DNA of 64,000 nucleotides from NCBI RefSeq assembly GCF_014650595.1, contig NZ_BMVG01000025.1, positions 37,365-101,364 of the forward strand. The letters run 5' to 3'. Each line of letters begins with the position of its first letter. Position 1 is the first letter of the stretch. The DNA is from Streptomyces alanosinicus. GTDB taxonomy: Bacteria; Actinomycetota; Actinomycetes; Streptomycetales; Streptomycetaceae. The notes beneath the pieces are model-generated. The model was not told where the DNA came from and did not search any database. It worked only from the letters and a program-made list of their open reading frames with translations. Position numbers and translations under genes: made by a program. Of the stretch, positions 1-7,205 are shown in pieces.

Positions 1-527
1 AAGAGCCCGATCAGGCCGAGGACACCGCCGAGCGCGCCGTAGACCACCGTCGTGATGCGCACTCCCTGACCGCCGCGGCCGAACTTCACGCCCAGCGTGA
101 TGGACAGCGCGGCCAGGCCCAGCGCGATCAGCCCGATGAACACGATCAGGCCCGCGGCCATGTGGCCGCCGTCGCCGATCGAGCTGAACGGGCTGTCGTC
201 GGACGAGCTGCCCAGGTCGTCGGCCTTGTTCGAGACGTCGTTGACGAAGGCCCCGATGTACAGCCAGATAAGGCCGACGATGATCTGCACCGCGGAGATG
301 AGGTACAGGAACACCCGCGCGGTCACGAGCAGACCCGGCATCGACTGGGTCATCGCGTTGCCGCCCGGGTAGCCGGGGTAGCCGGGCTGCTGGGGGTAGC
401 CGGGCTGCTGGGGGTAGCCGTACCCCTGCGGCGGGACGCCGGGAGCCTGCGGGTAGCCGTAGCCGGGAGCGGCCGGAGGCTGCTGGGGTGGCGGGCCGTA
501 GGGGTTGTTCGGGTCGCCGAAGCTCAT
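1..527 (-). CDS. Pro/Gly/Tyr-rich membrane protein, 3' end outside window
   Basis: Partial gene; the stop lies before base 1. The N-terminal 55 or so residues are a cytosolic-looking, Pro/Gly/Gln/Tyr-rich tail with the short repeat GYPQQP followed by GYPGYPGG. After MTQSMPGLLV come hydrophobic stretches (FLYLISAVQIIVGLIWLYIG, then AAGLIVFIGLIALGLAALS, then TVVYGALGGVLGLIGL), so it is a multi-pass membrane protein. The start ATG at 527 is preceded by a good GGAGG. Such proline-rich small membrane proteins are common in Streptomyces and mostly of unknown role; no enzyme motif is visible. Function not assigned. Confidence 0.8.
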   Translation of the reverse strand, partial: MSFGDPNNPYGPPPQQPPAAPGYGYPQAPGVPPQGYGYPQQPGYPQQPGYPGYPGGNAMTQSMPGLLVTARVFLYLISAVQIIVGLIWLYIGAFVNDVSNKADDLGSSSDDSPFSSIGDGGHMAAGLIVFIGLIALGLAALSITLGVKFGRGGQGVRITTVVYGALGGVLGLIGL

Positions 528-686
528 GGCGAGGTTCCTCCGTTGTTCGAGTGCTGGGGACGAGGCGCGGCACTGCACGGAGGAGGGTTTCTACAGATGC
601 GGTCCGTCCCCCCGTTGAGCTGCCCGCTGCACTGTCTGCTCATCGTTCTTTAGGCAGGTCTTGATTGTCCAGCCGGAATGGTGAGG

Positions 687-704
687 TGTTGTGCAAGTGC
701 AACA
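687..704. promoter_or_regulatory. dyad upstream of folD
   Basis: TGTTG and CAACA arms separated by 8 bases, about 84 bases before the folD start. It could be an operator in the folD promoter; this is inference from symmetry and position only. Confidence 0.25.
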
Positions 705-787
705 TCCCTGATCATGGCGTGACAGATCGGAACGGCGGCGGGGTACCGGATTGGAACCGGGGCCGGTTCATCCGCGAGGATGGGGGC

Positions 788-1642
788 ATGACCGCCCAGA
801 TTCTCGATGGCAAGGCCACCGCAGCCGCGATCAAGTCCGATCTGACCGCCCGCGTGGCGGCGCTGAAGGAGAAGGGCGTCACGCCCGGCCTCGGCACGAT
901 CCTGGTCGGGGACGACCCCGGCAGTCAGAAGTACGTCGCCGGCAAGCACCGTGACTGCGCGCAGGTCGGCATCGCCTCCATCCAGCGCGAACTTCCGGCC
1001 ACGGCGACCCAGGAGGAGATCGAGGCGGTCGTCCGCGAGCTGAACGAGGACCCGGACTGCACCGGTTACATCGTCCAGCTGCCGCTGCCCAAGGGCATCG
1101 ACGAGAACCGCATCCTGGAGCTGATGGACCCGGCCAAGGACGCCGACGGGCTGCACCCGATGAACCTCGGCCGGCTGGTGCTGAACGAGCCCGCGCCGCT
1201 GCCCTGCACCCCGAACGGCATCCTCAGCCTGCTGCGGGCCCATGGCGTGGAGATCAAGGGCGCCGAGGTCGTGGTCGTCGGACGTGGCGTGACCATCGGG
1301 CGTCCGATGCCGCTGCTGCTCACCCGGCGCAGTGAGAACGCCACCGTGACCCAGTGCCACACCGGCACCCGTGATCTGTCCGCCCATCTGAAGCGGGCCG
1401 ACATCATCATCGCGGCCGCCGGCTTCCCGCACCTGATCCGCGCCGAGGACGTCAAGCAGGGCGCCGCCGTCCTCGACGTCGGTGTCTCGCGCAACGCCGA
1501 GGGCAAGATCGTCGGCGATGTGCACCCGGACGTGGCCGAGGTGGCCGCCTGGATCTCTCCCAACCCCGGCGGTGTCGGCCCGATGACCCGGGCGCAGCTG
1601 CTGGTCAACGTGGTCGAGGCGGCGGAGCGCAGTGCCGGCTGA
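788..1642 (+). CDS. folD: bifunctional methylenetetrahydrofolate dehydrogenase/methenyltetrahydrofolate cyclohydrolase
   Basis: FolD interconverts 5,10-methylene-, 5,10-methenyl- and 10-formyl-tetrahydrofolate with NADP+, feeding purine and formyl-methionine synthesis in the cytosol. The 284-residue length is normal for the family. The catalytic YxxxK pair is present (Tyr49, Lys53), as are Gln97 in VQLPLPKG and Asp120 in DADGLHP, and an NADP-binding segment VVVVGRGVTIGRP near residues 161-173. The start ATG at 788 was preferred over an upstream in-frame start at 665 because it has GAGGATGGGGG just before it and begins exactly at the conserved N-terminus. It overlaps the next gene by 11 bases, so the two are probably co-translated. 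glyA further along the window supplies the one-carbon units. Confidence 0.97.
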   Translation: MTAQILDGKATAAAIKSDLTARVAALKEKGVTPGLGTILVGDDPGSQKYVAGKHRDCAQVGIASIQRELPATATQEEIEAVVRELNEDPDCTGYIVQLPLPKGIDENRILELMDPAKDADGLHPMNLGRLVLNEPAPLPCTPNGILSLLRAHGVEIKGAEVVVVGRGVTIGRPMPLLLTRRSENATVTQCHTGTRDLSAHLKRADIIIAAAGFPHLIRAEDVKQGAAVLDVGVSRNAEGKIVGDVHPDVAEVAAWISPNPGGVGPMTRAQLLVNVVEAAERSAG

Positions 1643-2186
1643 GGACGCCCGCGCGGGGGCGGTCACCCGCGGAGCGCCAGGCGCGGGCCCGGGCCCCCGC
1701 GGCACACACGGCCACGAGAAGGGCCCCCGCGGCACACATGGCCCCGAGAAGGGCTCCCACGGCACACACGGTTCCGAGGAGGGTCCCGGGCGGACCACAC
1801 GCCGATTCCCGCGGATCACCCGGGACACCGCGCGACCGGAGGGCGGCGGCCGGGCCGCGCGCGGTGACGCCCCCGCCCCGGCGCGGCAGTGGCCCCTGCT
1901 CGTCGTGCTCGGCGGGGTCGCGCTCGGCCTGCTGCTGACCGCGCTCGACGTGTTCCGCTACGGCACCCTGCTGATCGGTGCCGCCCTGCTGGCCGGCGCG
2001 GTCATGCGCTGGATACTGCCGGGCGTCGGCATGCTCGCCGTCCGCTCCCGCTTCACGGACATCGTCACCTACGGCGTCCTCGGCCTCGCGATCGTCCTGC
2101 TGGCGCTGATGGCCCAGCCCAAACCGTGGCTCGTGATGCCGTTCCTGAAGGACACCCTGCACTTCACACTCACCAGCAACAGATAG
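1632..2186 (+). CDS. DUF3017 family membrane protein
   Basis: A 184-residue protein that in streptomycetes usually sits directly after folD. The last 110 residues hold three hydrophobic segments (WPLLVVLGGVALGLLLTALD, TLLIGAALLAGAVMRWIL, VTYGVLGLAIVLLALMA), matching the DUF3017 pattern; function of the family is unknown. The first 60 residues are a charged cytosolic tail containing three copies of a 10-residue unit around G-THG-EKG. The GTG start at 1632 overlaps the folD end; a later start would remove the repeat tail, and the sequence cannot rule that out. A strong hairpin follows the gene, closing the operon. Confidence 0.85.
   Translation: MPAEDARAGAVTRGAPGAGPGPRGTHGHEKGPRGTHGPEKGSHGTHGSEEGPGRTTRRFPRITRDTARPEGGGRAARGDAPAPARQWPLLVVLGGVALGLLLTALDVFRYGTLLIGAALLAGAVMRWILPGVGMLAVRSRFTDIVTYGVLGLAIVLLALMAQPKPWLVMPFLKDTLHFTLTSNR
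1691..1780 (+). repeat. three 30-bp tandem repeats inside the DUF3017 gene
   Basis: Three consecutive 30-base units (1691-1720, 1721-1750, 1751-1780), the first two nearly identical and the third diverged, each carrying CGGCACACA/C. They keep the reading frame, adding ten residues each to the N-terminal tail. Units of this kind vary in number between strains by slippage. Confidence 0.85.
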
Positions 2187-2217
2187 CGACGCCCGCGCCC
2201 CGACGGGGTGTTCGCGT

Positions 2218-2261
2218 ACGCCGGTGGCCCGTGTCCCCCCGGGGACGCGGGCCACCGGCGT
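2218..2261. terminator. hairpin terminator after folD-DUF3017
   Basis: Perfect 14-bp stem ACGCCGGTGGCCCG / CGGGCCACCGGCGT around a 16-base loop, 31 bases after the DUF3017 stop. No T-run, as is common for Streptomyces terminators. Confidence 0.8.
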
Positions 2262-2335
2262 CCCGCCGGCTGCAACTTCCGCGGTACCGCACCCGGTTGA
2301 CTCCCGGCTCCGGCCTCGGGCGTTACCCTGCGGCG

Positions 2336-3529
2336 GTGCGACCGAGGACCCCCCGCCCGCTCGTCGTGGACACGCTGATCGCCCTCTCCATGGCCGTGGT
2401 GGCCGTCCTGCTCGGGCAGGAGTCGCGCGCGCAGGGCTGGCCGGAACTCGACGCTCGCGCCTACGTCCTGGTCGCCCTCGCCCATCTGCCGGTCGCGCTG
2501 CGCGGCCGATGGCCGCTCGCCGTCTTCGCCGTCGTCCAGGCCGCCGCGGTCGCCTACATCACCCTCGGCTACTGGCCGGTGGTGTGCACCTTCGGCGCCA
2601 TGCTCGCGCTGTACACCGTCGCCTCCGTCCGCCCGGTGCGCACCGCCCTGGTCTGCGCGGCCGGCATGACCGGCGTCTGGGCGTACGCCGGTGTGGTCAG
2701 CCGGACCCCGTCCATGGCGTCCGTGCTCGGCCAGGCGCTGCTGTACTGCTCGGTGCTGGTCTGGTTCGGGCACCTGGCCCGCCGGTCCGCCGAACTCACC
2801 CGGCGGCTGCGCGCCGAGCAGGCCGAGCGGGCCCGGCACGCGGTCGCCGAGGAGCGGGGACGGATCGCGCGGGAGCTGCACGACGTGGTCGCCCACCACA
2901 TGTCCGTCATCTCGGTGCAGGCGGGTCTCGCCCGGTTCGTCTTCGACTCGAACCCGGTCCGGGCGCGCGGCGCGCTCGGCACCATCGCGGACACCAGCGG
3001 CGAGGCCCTGGAGGAACTGCGCCGCATGCTGCACCTGCTGCGCGAGGAGGACCCCGACGCGCCCGAGCGGTCGCCCATGCCCACGCTGGCCCGGCTCGGG
3101 GAACTCCTCGACCGGGTCCGGGCCGGCGGACTGCCCGTGGACCTCGATGTCGCGGGACCCGAGCGCCCGCTGCCGCCCGGCGTCGAACTGTGCGCCTACC
3201 GCGTCGTCCAGGAGGCCCTCACCAACGTCCTCAAACACGCCGGCCCGGCGCACGCGCGCGTGGAACTCCGGTACCGCGCCCATGAACTGAGGGTCCGGAT
3301 CGCCGACGACGGAAAGGGGACGGTTCCGGCCAGAGTGCCGACGGGCGCGGGGCATGGCTTGATCGGCATGCGCGAGCGGGCCAAGCTCTACGGCGGGACG
3401 GTCACGGTCGGCCCACGCTCCGAGGGCGGCTTCGAGGTCCGGCTGACCCTGCCCACCTCGGCCGCCGAACGCGGCCGCGGGGGCACGGCCGAGGACACGG
3501 AGGAGGCCGCGCCGGAGACGGAGCGGTAG
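2336..3529 (+). CDS. two-component sensor histidine kinase, NarL-partner (HisKA_3) type
   Basis: A 397-residue membrane kinase. Residues 1-145 contain about five hydrophobic segments with no sizeable extracellular domain, so any signal is sensed in or near the membrane. A coiled linker leads to the dimerisation box RELHDVVAHH, with His182 the predicted phospho-acceptor, then an HATPase domain with the N-box NVLKHA, DDGKG, and GHGLIGMRERAKLYGG. The C-terminal 30 residues are charged and likely disordered. The start is set at GTG 2336, where hydrophobic coding begins; codons upstream of it read through a terminator. The response regulator gene follows after 32 bases, so this pair forms one signalling system of unknown input. 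Confidence 0.93.
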   Translation: MRPRTPRPLVVDTLIALSMAVVAVLLGQESRAQGWPELDARAYVLVALAHLPVALRGRWPLAVFAVVQAAAVAYITLGYWPVVCTFGAMLALYTVASVRPVRTALVCAAGMTGVWAYAGVVSRTPSMASVLGQALLYCSVLVWFGHLARRSAELTRRLRAEQAERARHAVAEERGRIARELHDVVAHHMSVISVQAGLARFVFDSNPVRARGALGTIADTSGEALEELRRMLHLLREEDPDAPERSPMPTLARLGELLDRVRAGGLPVDLDVAGPERPLPPGVELCAYRVVQEALTNVLKHAGPAHARVELRYRAHELRVRIADDGKGTVPARVPTGAGHGLIGMRERAKLYGGTVTVGPRSEGGFEVRLTLPTSAAERGRGGTAEDTEEAAPETER

Positions 3530-3561
3530 GCAGGCGGCGCACGGGGGGGGCGACGTACGGC

Positions 3562-4254
3562 ATGACCAGAGTGCTCGTCGTCGACGACCAGTTCCTCATC
3601 CGCGCCGGGCTCGTCGGCCTGCTGGAGGCCGCGCCGGGTTTCGAGGTGGTGGGCGAGGCCGGGGACGGCGCGCAGGCCGTACGGCTCGCCGCCGAGACCC
3701 GGCCCGATGTCATCCTCATGGACATCCGGATGCCCGGCGTCAACGGCATCGAGGCCACCGAGCGGATCCTCGCCGAGGCCGATGAGCGGGTCCTCGCCGA
3801 GGCCGGTGAACGGCCGCCGCGGGTGCTGGTGCTGACCACCTTCGACCTGGACGAGTATGTGTACGGGGCGCTGCGCGCCGGGGCGGCGGGGTTCCTGCTG
3901 AAGGACTCCGGGCCCGAGCGGCTGCTCGCCGCCGTCGCCGTCGTGGACGGCGGCGACGCGCTCTTCGCGCCCAGTGTCACCCGGCGCCTGGTGGAGGCCT
4001 TCGCCCGGCAGCAGGCCCCGGACCCGGCCGGCGCGGCCTCGCCCGACCTCGGGGTGCTCACCTCGCGGGAGCGGGAGGTCCTCACCCTCACGGCCCGCGG
4101 TCTGTCCAACGTGGAGATCGCCGACCGCCTCTACATCAGCGAGGCCACCGTCAAGACCCATCTCAACCGCACGATGAGCAAGCTCGGCCTGGGCAGCCGC
4201 GCCCAGGCGGTCGTGCTGGCCTACGAGACCGGACTGGTGACACCGGGCGGCTGA
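3562..4254 (+). CDS. NarL/FixJ-family response regulator
   Basis: A 230-residue DNA-binding partner of the preceding kinase. The receiver domain has the acidic pair Asp8-Asp9, phospho-acceptor Asp54 in LMDIRMPG, and Lys in LLKDSG. The LuxR-type HTH near residues 165-225 contains LTSREREVLTLTARGLSNVE and EATVKTHLNR. Oddly, an 8-residue tandem duplication, ILAEADER then VLAEAGER, lies between the third helix and the fourth strand, lengthening a loop that is normally shorter. Start ATG 3562 is preceded by GGGGGGGCGAC. Likely targets cannot be told from the sequence; an RND or ABC exporter is not adjacent. Confidence 0.94.
   Translation: MTRVLVVDDQFLIRAGLVGLLEAAPGFEVVGEAGDGAQAVRLAAETRPDVILMDIRMPGVNGIEATERILAEADERVLAEAGERPPRVLVLTTFDLDEYVYGALRAGAAGFLLKDSGPERLLAAVAVVDGGDALFAPSVTRRLVEAFARQQAPDPAGAASPDLGVLTSREREVLTLTARGLSNVEIADRLYISEATVKTHLNRTMSKLGLGSRAQAVVLAYETGLVTPGG
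3766..3813 (+). repeat. 24-bp tandem duplication in the response regulator
   Basis: Two adjacent 24-base units (3766-3789 and 3790-3813) differing at a few positions, encoding ILAEADER and VLAEAGER. The duplication is in frame and sits in the receiver domain. Confidence 0.9.
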
Positions 4255-4269
4255 ACGGGCCCGGCGGGA

Positions 4270-4309
4270 CGGCGGTTCATCCCCTCCCCCGAGTCAGGAC
4301 GAACCGCCG
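4270..4309. terminator. hairpin after the response regulator
   Basis: Arms CGGCGGTTC (4270-4278) and GAACCGCCG (4301-4309) pair perfectly around a 22-base loop, 16 bases after the stop codon. The rest of the gap up to 4501 shows no further gene. Confidence 0.65.
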
Positions 4310-4501
4310 CCGGGAATCAGCCTTCCGCCCATGAACGGCCTGTTCAACGCCTGTCCCTGCGCTGTGGCACGGAAGTGACCGTTCCGCTACGGTGTCCGCG
4401 CGCGCCCTCCGTGCTCCCGCGCGCCCCCACTGCGGGAACTGGGATCCTCAGGCGGTGCATCCTTGTGGGTAGCCAGGACGGGGGGAAGTAGGGGGGAAGC
4501 G

Positions 4502-5791
4502 ATGCCTCGTTGGAAGGATCTGCCGGAGGAGCTGGATCCGCAGATCAGGGAGTTCACCAGTCAGGTGCGCCGGCTCGTGGACCGCAGCGGCCTGAGCGTC
4601 GCGGCACTCGCCGACCGCACCGGCTACAGCAAGACATCCTGGGAGCGCTATCTGGGCGGCCGGCTCCTCGCGCCCAAGGGTGCCGTCGTCGCCCTCGCCG
4701 AGGTCACCGGCACCAATCCCGTGCATCTGACCACGATGTGGGAGCTGGCCGAACGCGCCTGGAGCCGGGCGGAGATGCGGCACGACCGCACCATGGAGGC
4801 CATCCGGATCTCCCAGGCACGCGCCGCGCTCGGGGAGTTCGGGGCGGCCGAGGCCACCGGCGGCCCGTCCGGCCGTCCGGGCGGTACCGGGTCCGGCCGG
4901 ACGAACGGCGGCCCGCCGGGCCGTACGGGTGCGGGCCGCACGGGCGGCGGCATCGGCGCGACCACGGGCATCGCCGGTCCGGCCGGGGTCTCCCCGACGA
5001 TCCCCCCGCAGCCGACGGCCCCCGACGCCGACGCCCGCGAGGGCGCGGGCCCCGCCCCTGCCGACCGTGACGGCACCGGCACCGGCACGGGCACCTCCGG
5101 CGGCAACTCCTGGGGCCTGGCCGGGTATCAGGGCCCCTCCCCGGCGAGCGGCCGCCCCGGCACGGGGGCACGCGCGGATGCGGGCGGCGCGGGCGGTGTC
5201 CGGCCCGGCACGTCGCCCGACGGTCCCGGCTGGACGCCGAGCACCCCGAACCCGTACGACGGACCGCTTCCCCCTCAGGGGGCACCCCCGGCGCGCCGGG
5301 GGAGCGCCCGCCGGCAGCGGGTGATCATGTTCGCCGCGGGAGCCGTCGGCGTGCTCGTCGTCATGGCGACCGTCTACTTCCTGACCGACCGGGGCGCGCG
5401 GCACGACGGCGCCACCGGGCGGCCGTCCCCTGCCGCGACGCACGCGAGCCCGCCGCCCGGTGTCAAGTGCACCGGCTCCGCCTGCGACGGCAAGGACGCC
5501 GAGGCCATGGGGTGCAGCGGCGACCTGGTCAGCACCGCCAAGACCGCCACCGTCGGCACCACCACCCTGGAGGTCCGGTACAGCAAGGCCTGCGGCGCCG
5601 CCTGGGGCCGGATCACCGGCGCCGCCGCGGGCGACAAGGTCCATGTCCTGGCCGGCCGGGTCCAGCAGACCGGTGAGACCAGCGGCGTCGGCGACACCAT
5701 CGCCTACACCCCGATGGTCGCCGTGAAGGACGCGGCGCAGGCGAAGGCCTGCGCGACGCTGGCGTCCGGGCGGACGGGCTGCACGAAGTAG
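4502..5791 (+). CDS. HTH (XRE-type) membrane protein with C-terminal DUF2690
   Basis: A 429-residue protein of a Streptomyces family of cytosolic-HTH, membrane-spanning regulators. Residues 1-75 form a helix-turn-helix (SVAALADRTGYSKTSWERYL). Residues about 115-270 are low-complexity Gly/Pro/Arg/Thr linker. A single transmembrane segment VIMFAAGAVGVLVVMATVYF follows, then an outside domain with three cysteines (CTGSACDGKDAEAMGC) and an AWGRI motif, matching DUF2690. The layout suggests coupling between an envelope signal and DNA binding, but the role is unproven. ATG 4502 is chosen because GGGGGGAAGC precedes it; an in-frame ATG 39 bases earlier lacks that. Confidence 0.85.
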   Translation: MPRWKDLPEELDPQIREFTSQVRRLVDRSGLSVAALADRTGYSKTSWERYLGGRLLAPKGAVVALAEVTGTNPVHLTTMWELAERAWSRAEMRHDRTMEAIRISQARAALGEFGAAEATGGPSGRPGGTGSGRTNGGPPGRTGAGRTGGGIGATTGIAGPAGVSPTIPPQPTAPDADAREGAGPAPADRDGTGTGTGTSGGNSWGLAGYQGPSPASGRPGTGARADAGGAGGVRPGTSPDGPGWTPSTPNPYDGPLPPQGAPPARRGSARRQRVIMFAAGAVGVLVVMATVYFLTDRGARHDGATGRPSPAATHASPPPGVKCTGSACDGKDAEAMGCSGDLVSTAKTATVGTTTLEVRYSKACGAAWGRITGAAAGDKVHVLAGRVQQTGETSGVGDTIAYTPMVAVKDAAQAKACATLASGRTGCTK

Positions 5792-5792
5792 C

Positions 5793-5829
5793 CCCGCCCG
5801 GCGGCCCCGCCGGACGGGGCCGGGGCGGG
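5793..5829. terminator. GC-rich hairpin terminator
   Basis: Nested inverted repeats directly after the stop codon: CCCGCCC (5793-5799) with GGGCGGG (5823-5829), and inside them GGCCCC (5803-5808) with GGGGCC (5816-5821). Confidence 0.75.
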
Positions 5830-6162
5830 TGGGGCGGGTGGGCCGGGAAAACGGGAGGGTGAAATTACGGGAGCGGGCGCATGCCCCGACGGATCCTGGG
5901 CACGCGTGGGTTACCCCCACGGGAGTCCGGTCATCCGGCACCCCCACCCGGCGGCCGCCTCAGTCCTCTCCCCCTCTCCCGGACCTGGCGGCCGCCCTTT
6001 CGTTCGCCCTGGGTACGACTTGTGGGGTGAGCCACAGGGCCCCGGACATCTCGCATGCCGGATGCGCGATAGCCTGACCGGTGGATCTCTCTTGATGCCA
6101 AGAGATCGATCATCCGCCCGGGGCAGGGACGCCCCACCGCCAGCTGTCATACGGAGAACGCC
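5830..6162 (+). other. non-coding leader of malate dehydrogenase
   Basis: The 371-base gap before mdh (5792-6162) has a terminator at its left end and no convincing gene. It holds a possible -10 box TAGCCT at 6070-6075, a perfect dyad at 6089-6104, and an AGGAGA-like site (CGGAGAACGCC) directly before the mdh ATG. It is most likely the mdh promoter and leader. Confidence 0.6.
6089..6104. promoter_or_regulatory. perfect dyad upstream of mdh
   Basis: CTCTTG-ATGC-CAAGAG, 6-base arms, 59 bases before the mdh start and just downstream of a possible -10 box. The position suits a repressor operator acting on mdh. The regulator is unknown. Confidence 0.4.
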
Positions 6163-7152
6163 ATGACCCGCACTCCCGTGAACGTCACCGTCACCGGCGC
6201 GGCCGGCCAGATCGGTTACGCCCTGCTCTTCCGCATCGCCTCCGGCCAGCTGCTCGGCGCGGACGTGCCGGTCCGGCTCCGCCTGCTGGAGATCACCCCG
6301 GCGCTCAAGGCCGCCGAGGGCACCGCGATGGAGCTCGACGACTGCGCCTTCCCGCTGCTCCAGGGCATCGACATCAGCGACGACCCGAACGTCGCCTTCG
6401 ACGGCGCCAACGTGGCCCTCCTGGTCGGCGCCCGTCCCCGCACCAAGGGCATGGAGCGCGGCGACCTGCTCTCCGCCAACGGCGGCATCTTCAAGCCGCA
6501 GGGCAAGGCCATCAACGACCACGCCGCGGACGACATCAAGGTCCTCGTCGTCGGCAACCCGGCCAACACCAACGCGCTCATCGCGCAGGCCGCCGCGCCG
6601 GACGTCCCGGCCGAGCGCTTCACCGCGATGACCCGCCTGGACCACAACCGCGCGATGACCCAGCTCGCGAAGAAGACGGGCACCACGGTCGCCGACGTCA
6701 AGCGCCTGACCATCTGGGGCAACCACTCCGCCACGCAGTACCCGGACATCTTCCACGCCACGGTCGCCGGCAAGAACGCCGCCGAGACCGTGAACGACGA
6801 GAAGTGGCTGGCCGAGGACTTCATCCCGACCGTCGCCAAGCGCGGTGCCGCGATCATCGAGGCCCGCGGTGCCTCGTCGGCCGCGTCCGCCGCCAACGCC
6901 GCCATCGACCACGTGTACACCTGGGTCAACGGCACCGGCGAGGGCGACTGGACCTCCATGGGTATTCCGTCGGACGGCTCCTACGGCGTCCCGGAGGGCC
7001 TGATCTCCTCCTTCCCGGTCACCACGAAGGACGGCAAGTACGAGATCGTCCAGGGCCTGGACATCAACGAGTTCTCCCGTGCCCGCATCGACGCGTCGGT
7101 GAAGGAGCTGGAGGAGGAGCGCGAGGCGGTCCGCGCGCTCGGCCTCATCTAG
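6163..7152 (+). CDS. mdh: malate dehydrogenase
   Basis: NAD-dependent malate dehydrogenase of the citric acid cycle, oxidising malate to oxaloacetate in the cytosol. At 329 residues it fits the actinobacterial homodimeric type. The Rossmann start VTGAAGQIGYALL (about residues 10-22) binds NAD; the active-site pair Asp160 (in TRLDHNRA) and His188 (in IWGNHSAT) is present, as are the substrate arginines in GARPRTKGMERGD and the TRLDHNR helix. CGGAGA precedes the ATG. Succinate dehydrogenase of the same cycle lies 30 kb away. Two short direct duplications and a strong terminator follow the stop. Confidence 0.97.
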   Translation: MTRTPVNVTVTGAAGQIGYALLFRIASGQLLGADVPVRLRLLEITPALKAAEGTAMELDDCAFPLLQGIDISDDPNVAFDGANVALLVGARPRTKGMERGDLLSANGGIFKPQGKAINDHAADDIKVLVVGNPANTNALIAQAAAPDVPAERFTAMTRLDHNRAMTQLAKKTGTTVADVKRLTIWGNHSATQYPDIFHATVAGKNAAETVNDEKWLAEDFIPTVAKRGAAIIEARGASSAASAANAAIDHVYTWVNGTGEGDWTSMGIPSDGSYGVPEGLISSFPVTTKDGKYEIVQGLDINEFSRARIDASVKELEEEREAVRALGLI

Positions 7153-7205
7153 CTCGGCCTCATCCAAGAGTTCCGTACTCGCGATCTAAGAGTTCCGCAC
7201 TCGCG
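7138..7205 (+). repeat. two short duplications at the mdh 3' end
   Basis: CTCGGCCTCATC occurs at 7138-7149 (end of mdh) and again at 7153-7164 after the stop. Directly behind, an 18-base unit AAGAGTTCCGTACTCGCG (7166-7183) is repeated with one change at 7188-7205. Together they look like slippage products between mdh and its terminator. Confidence 0.85.

Noticed and set aside
5830..6162. Short plus-strand ORFs before mdh
   Set aside because: They lack ribosome sites and natural codon use and overlap the mdh promoter.
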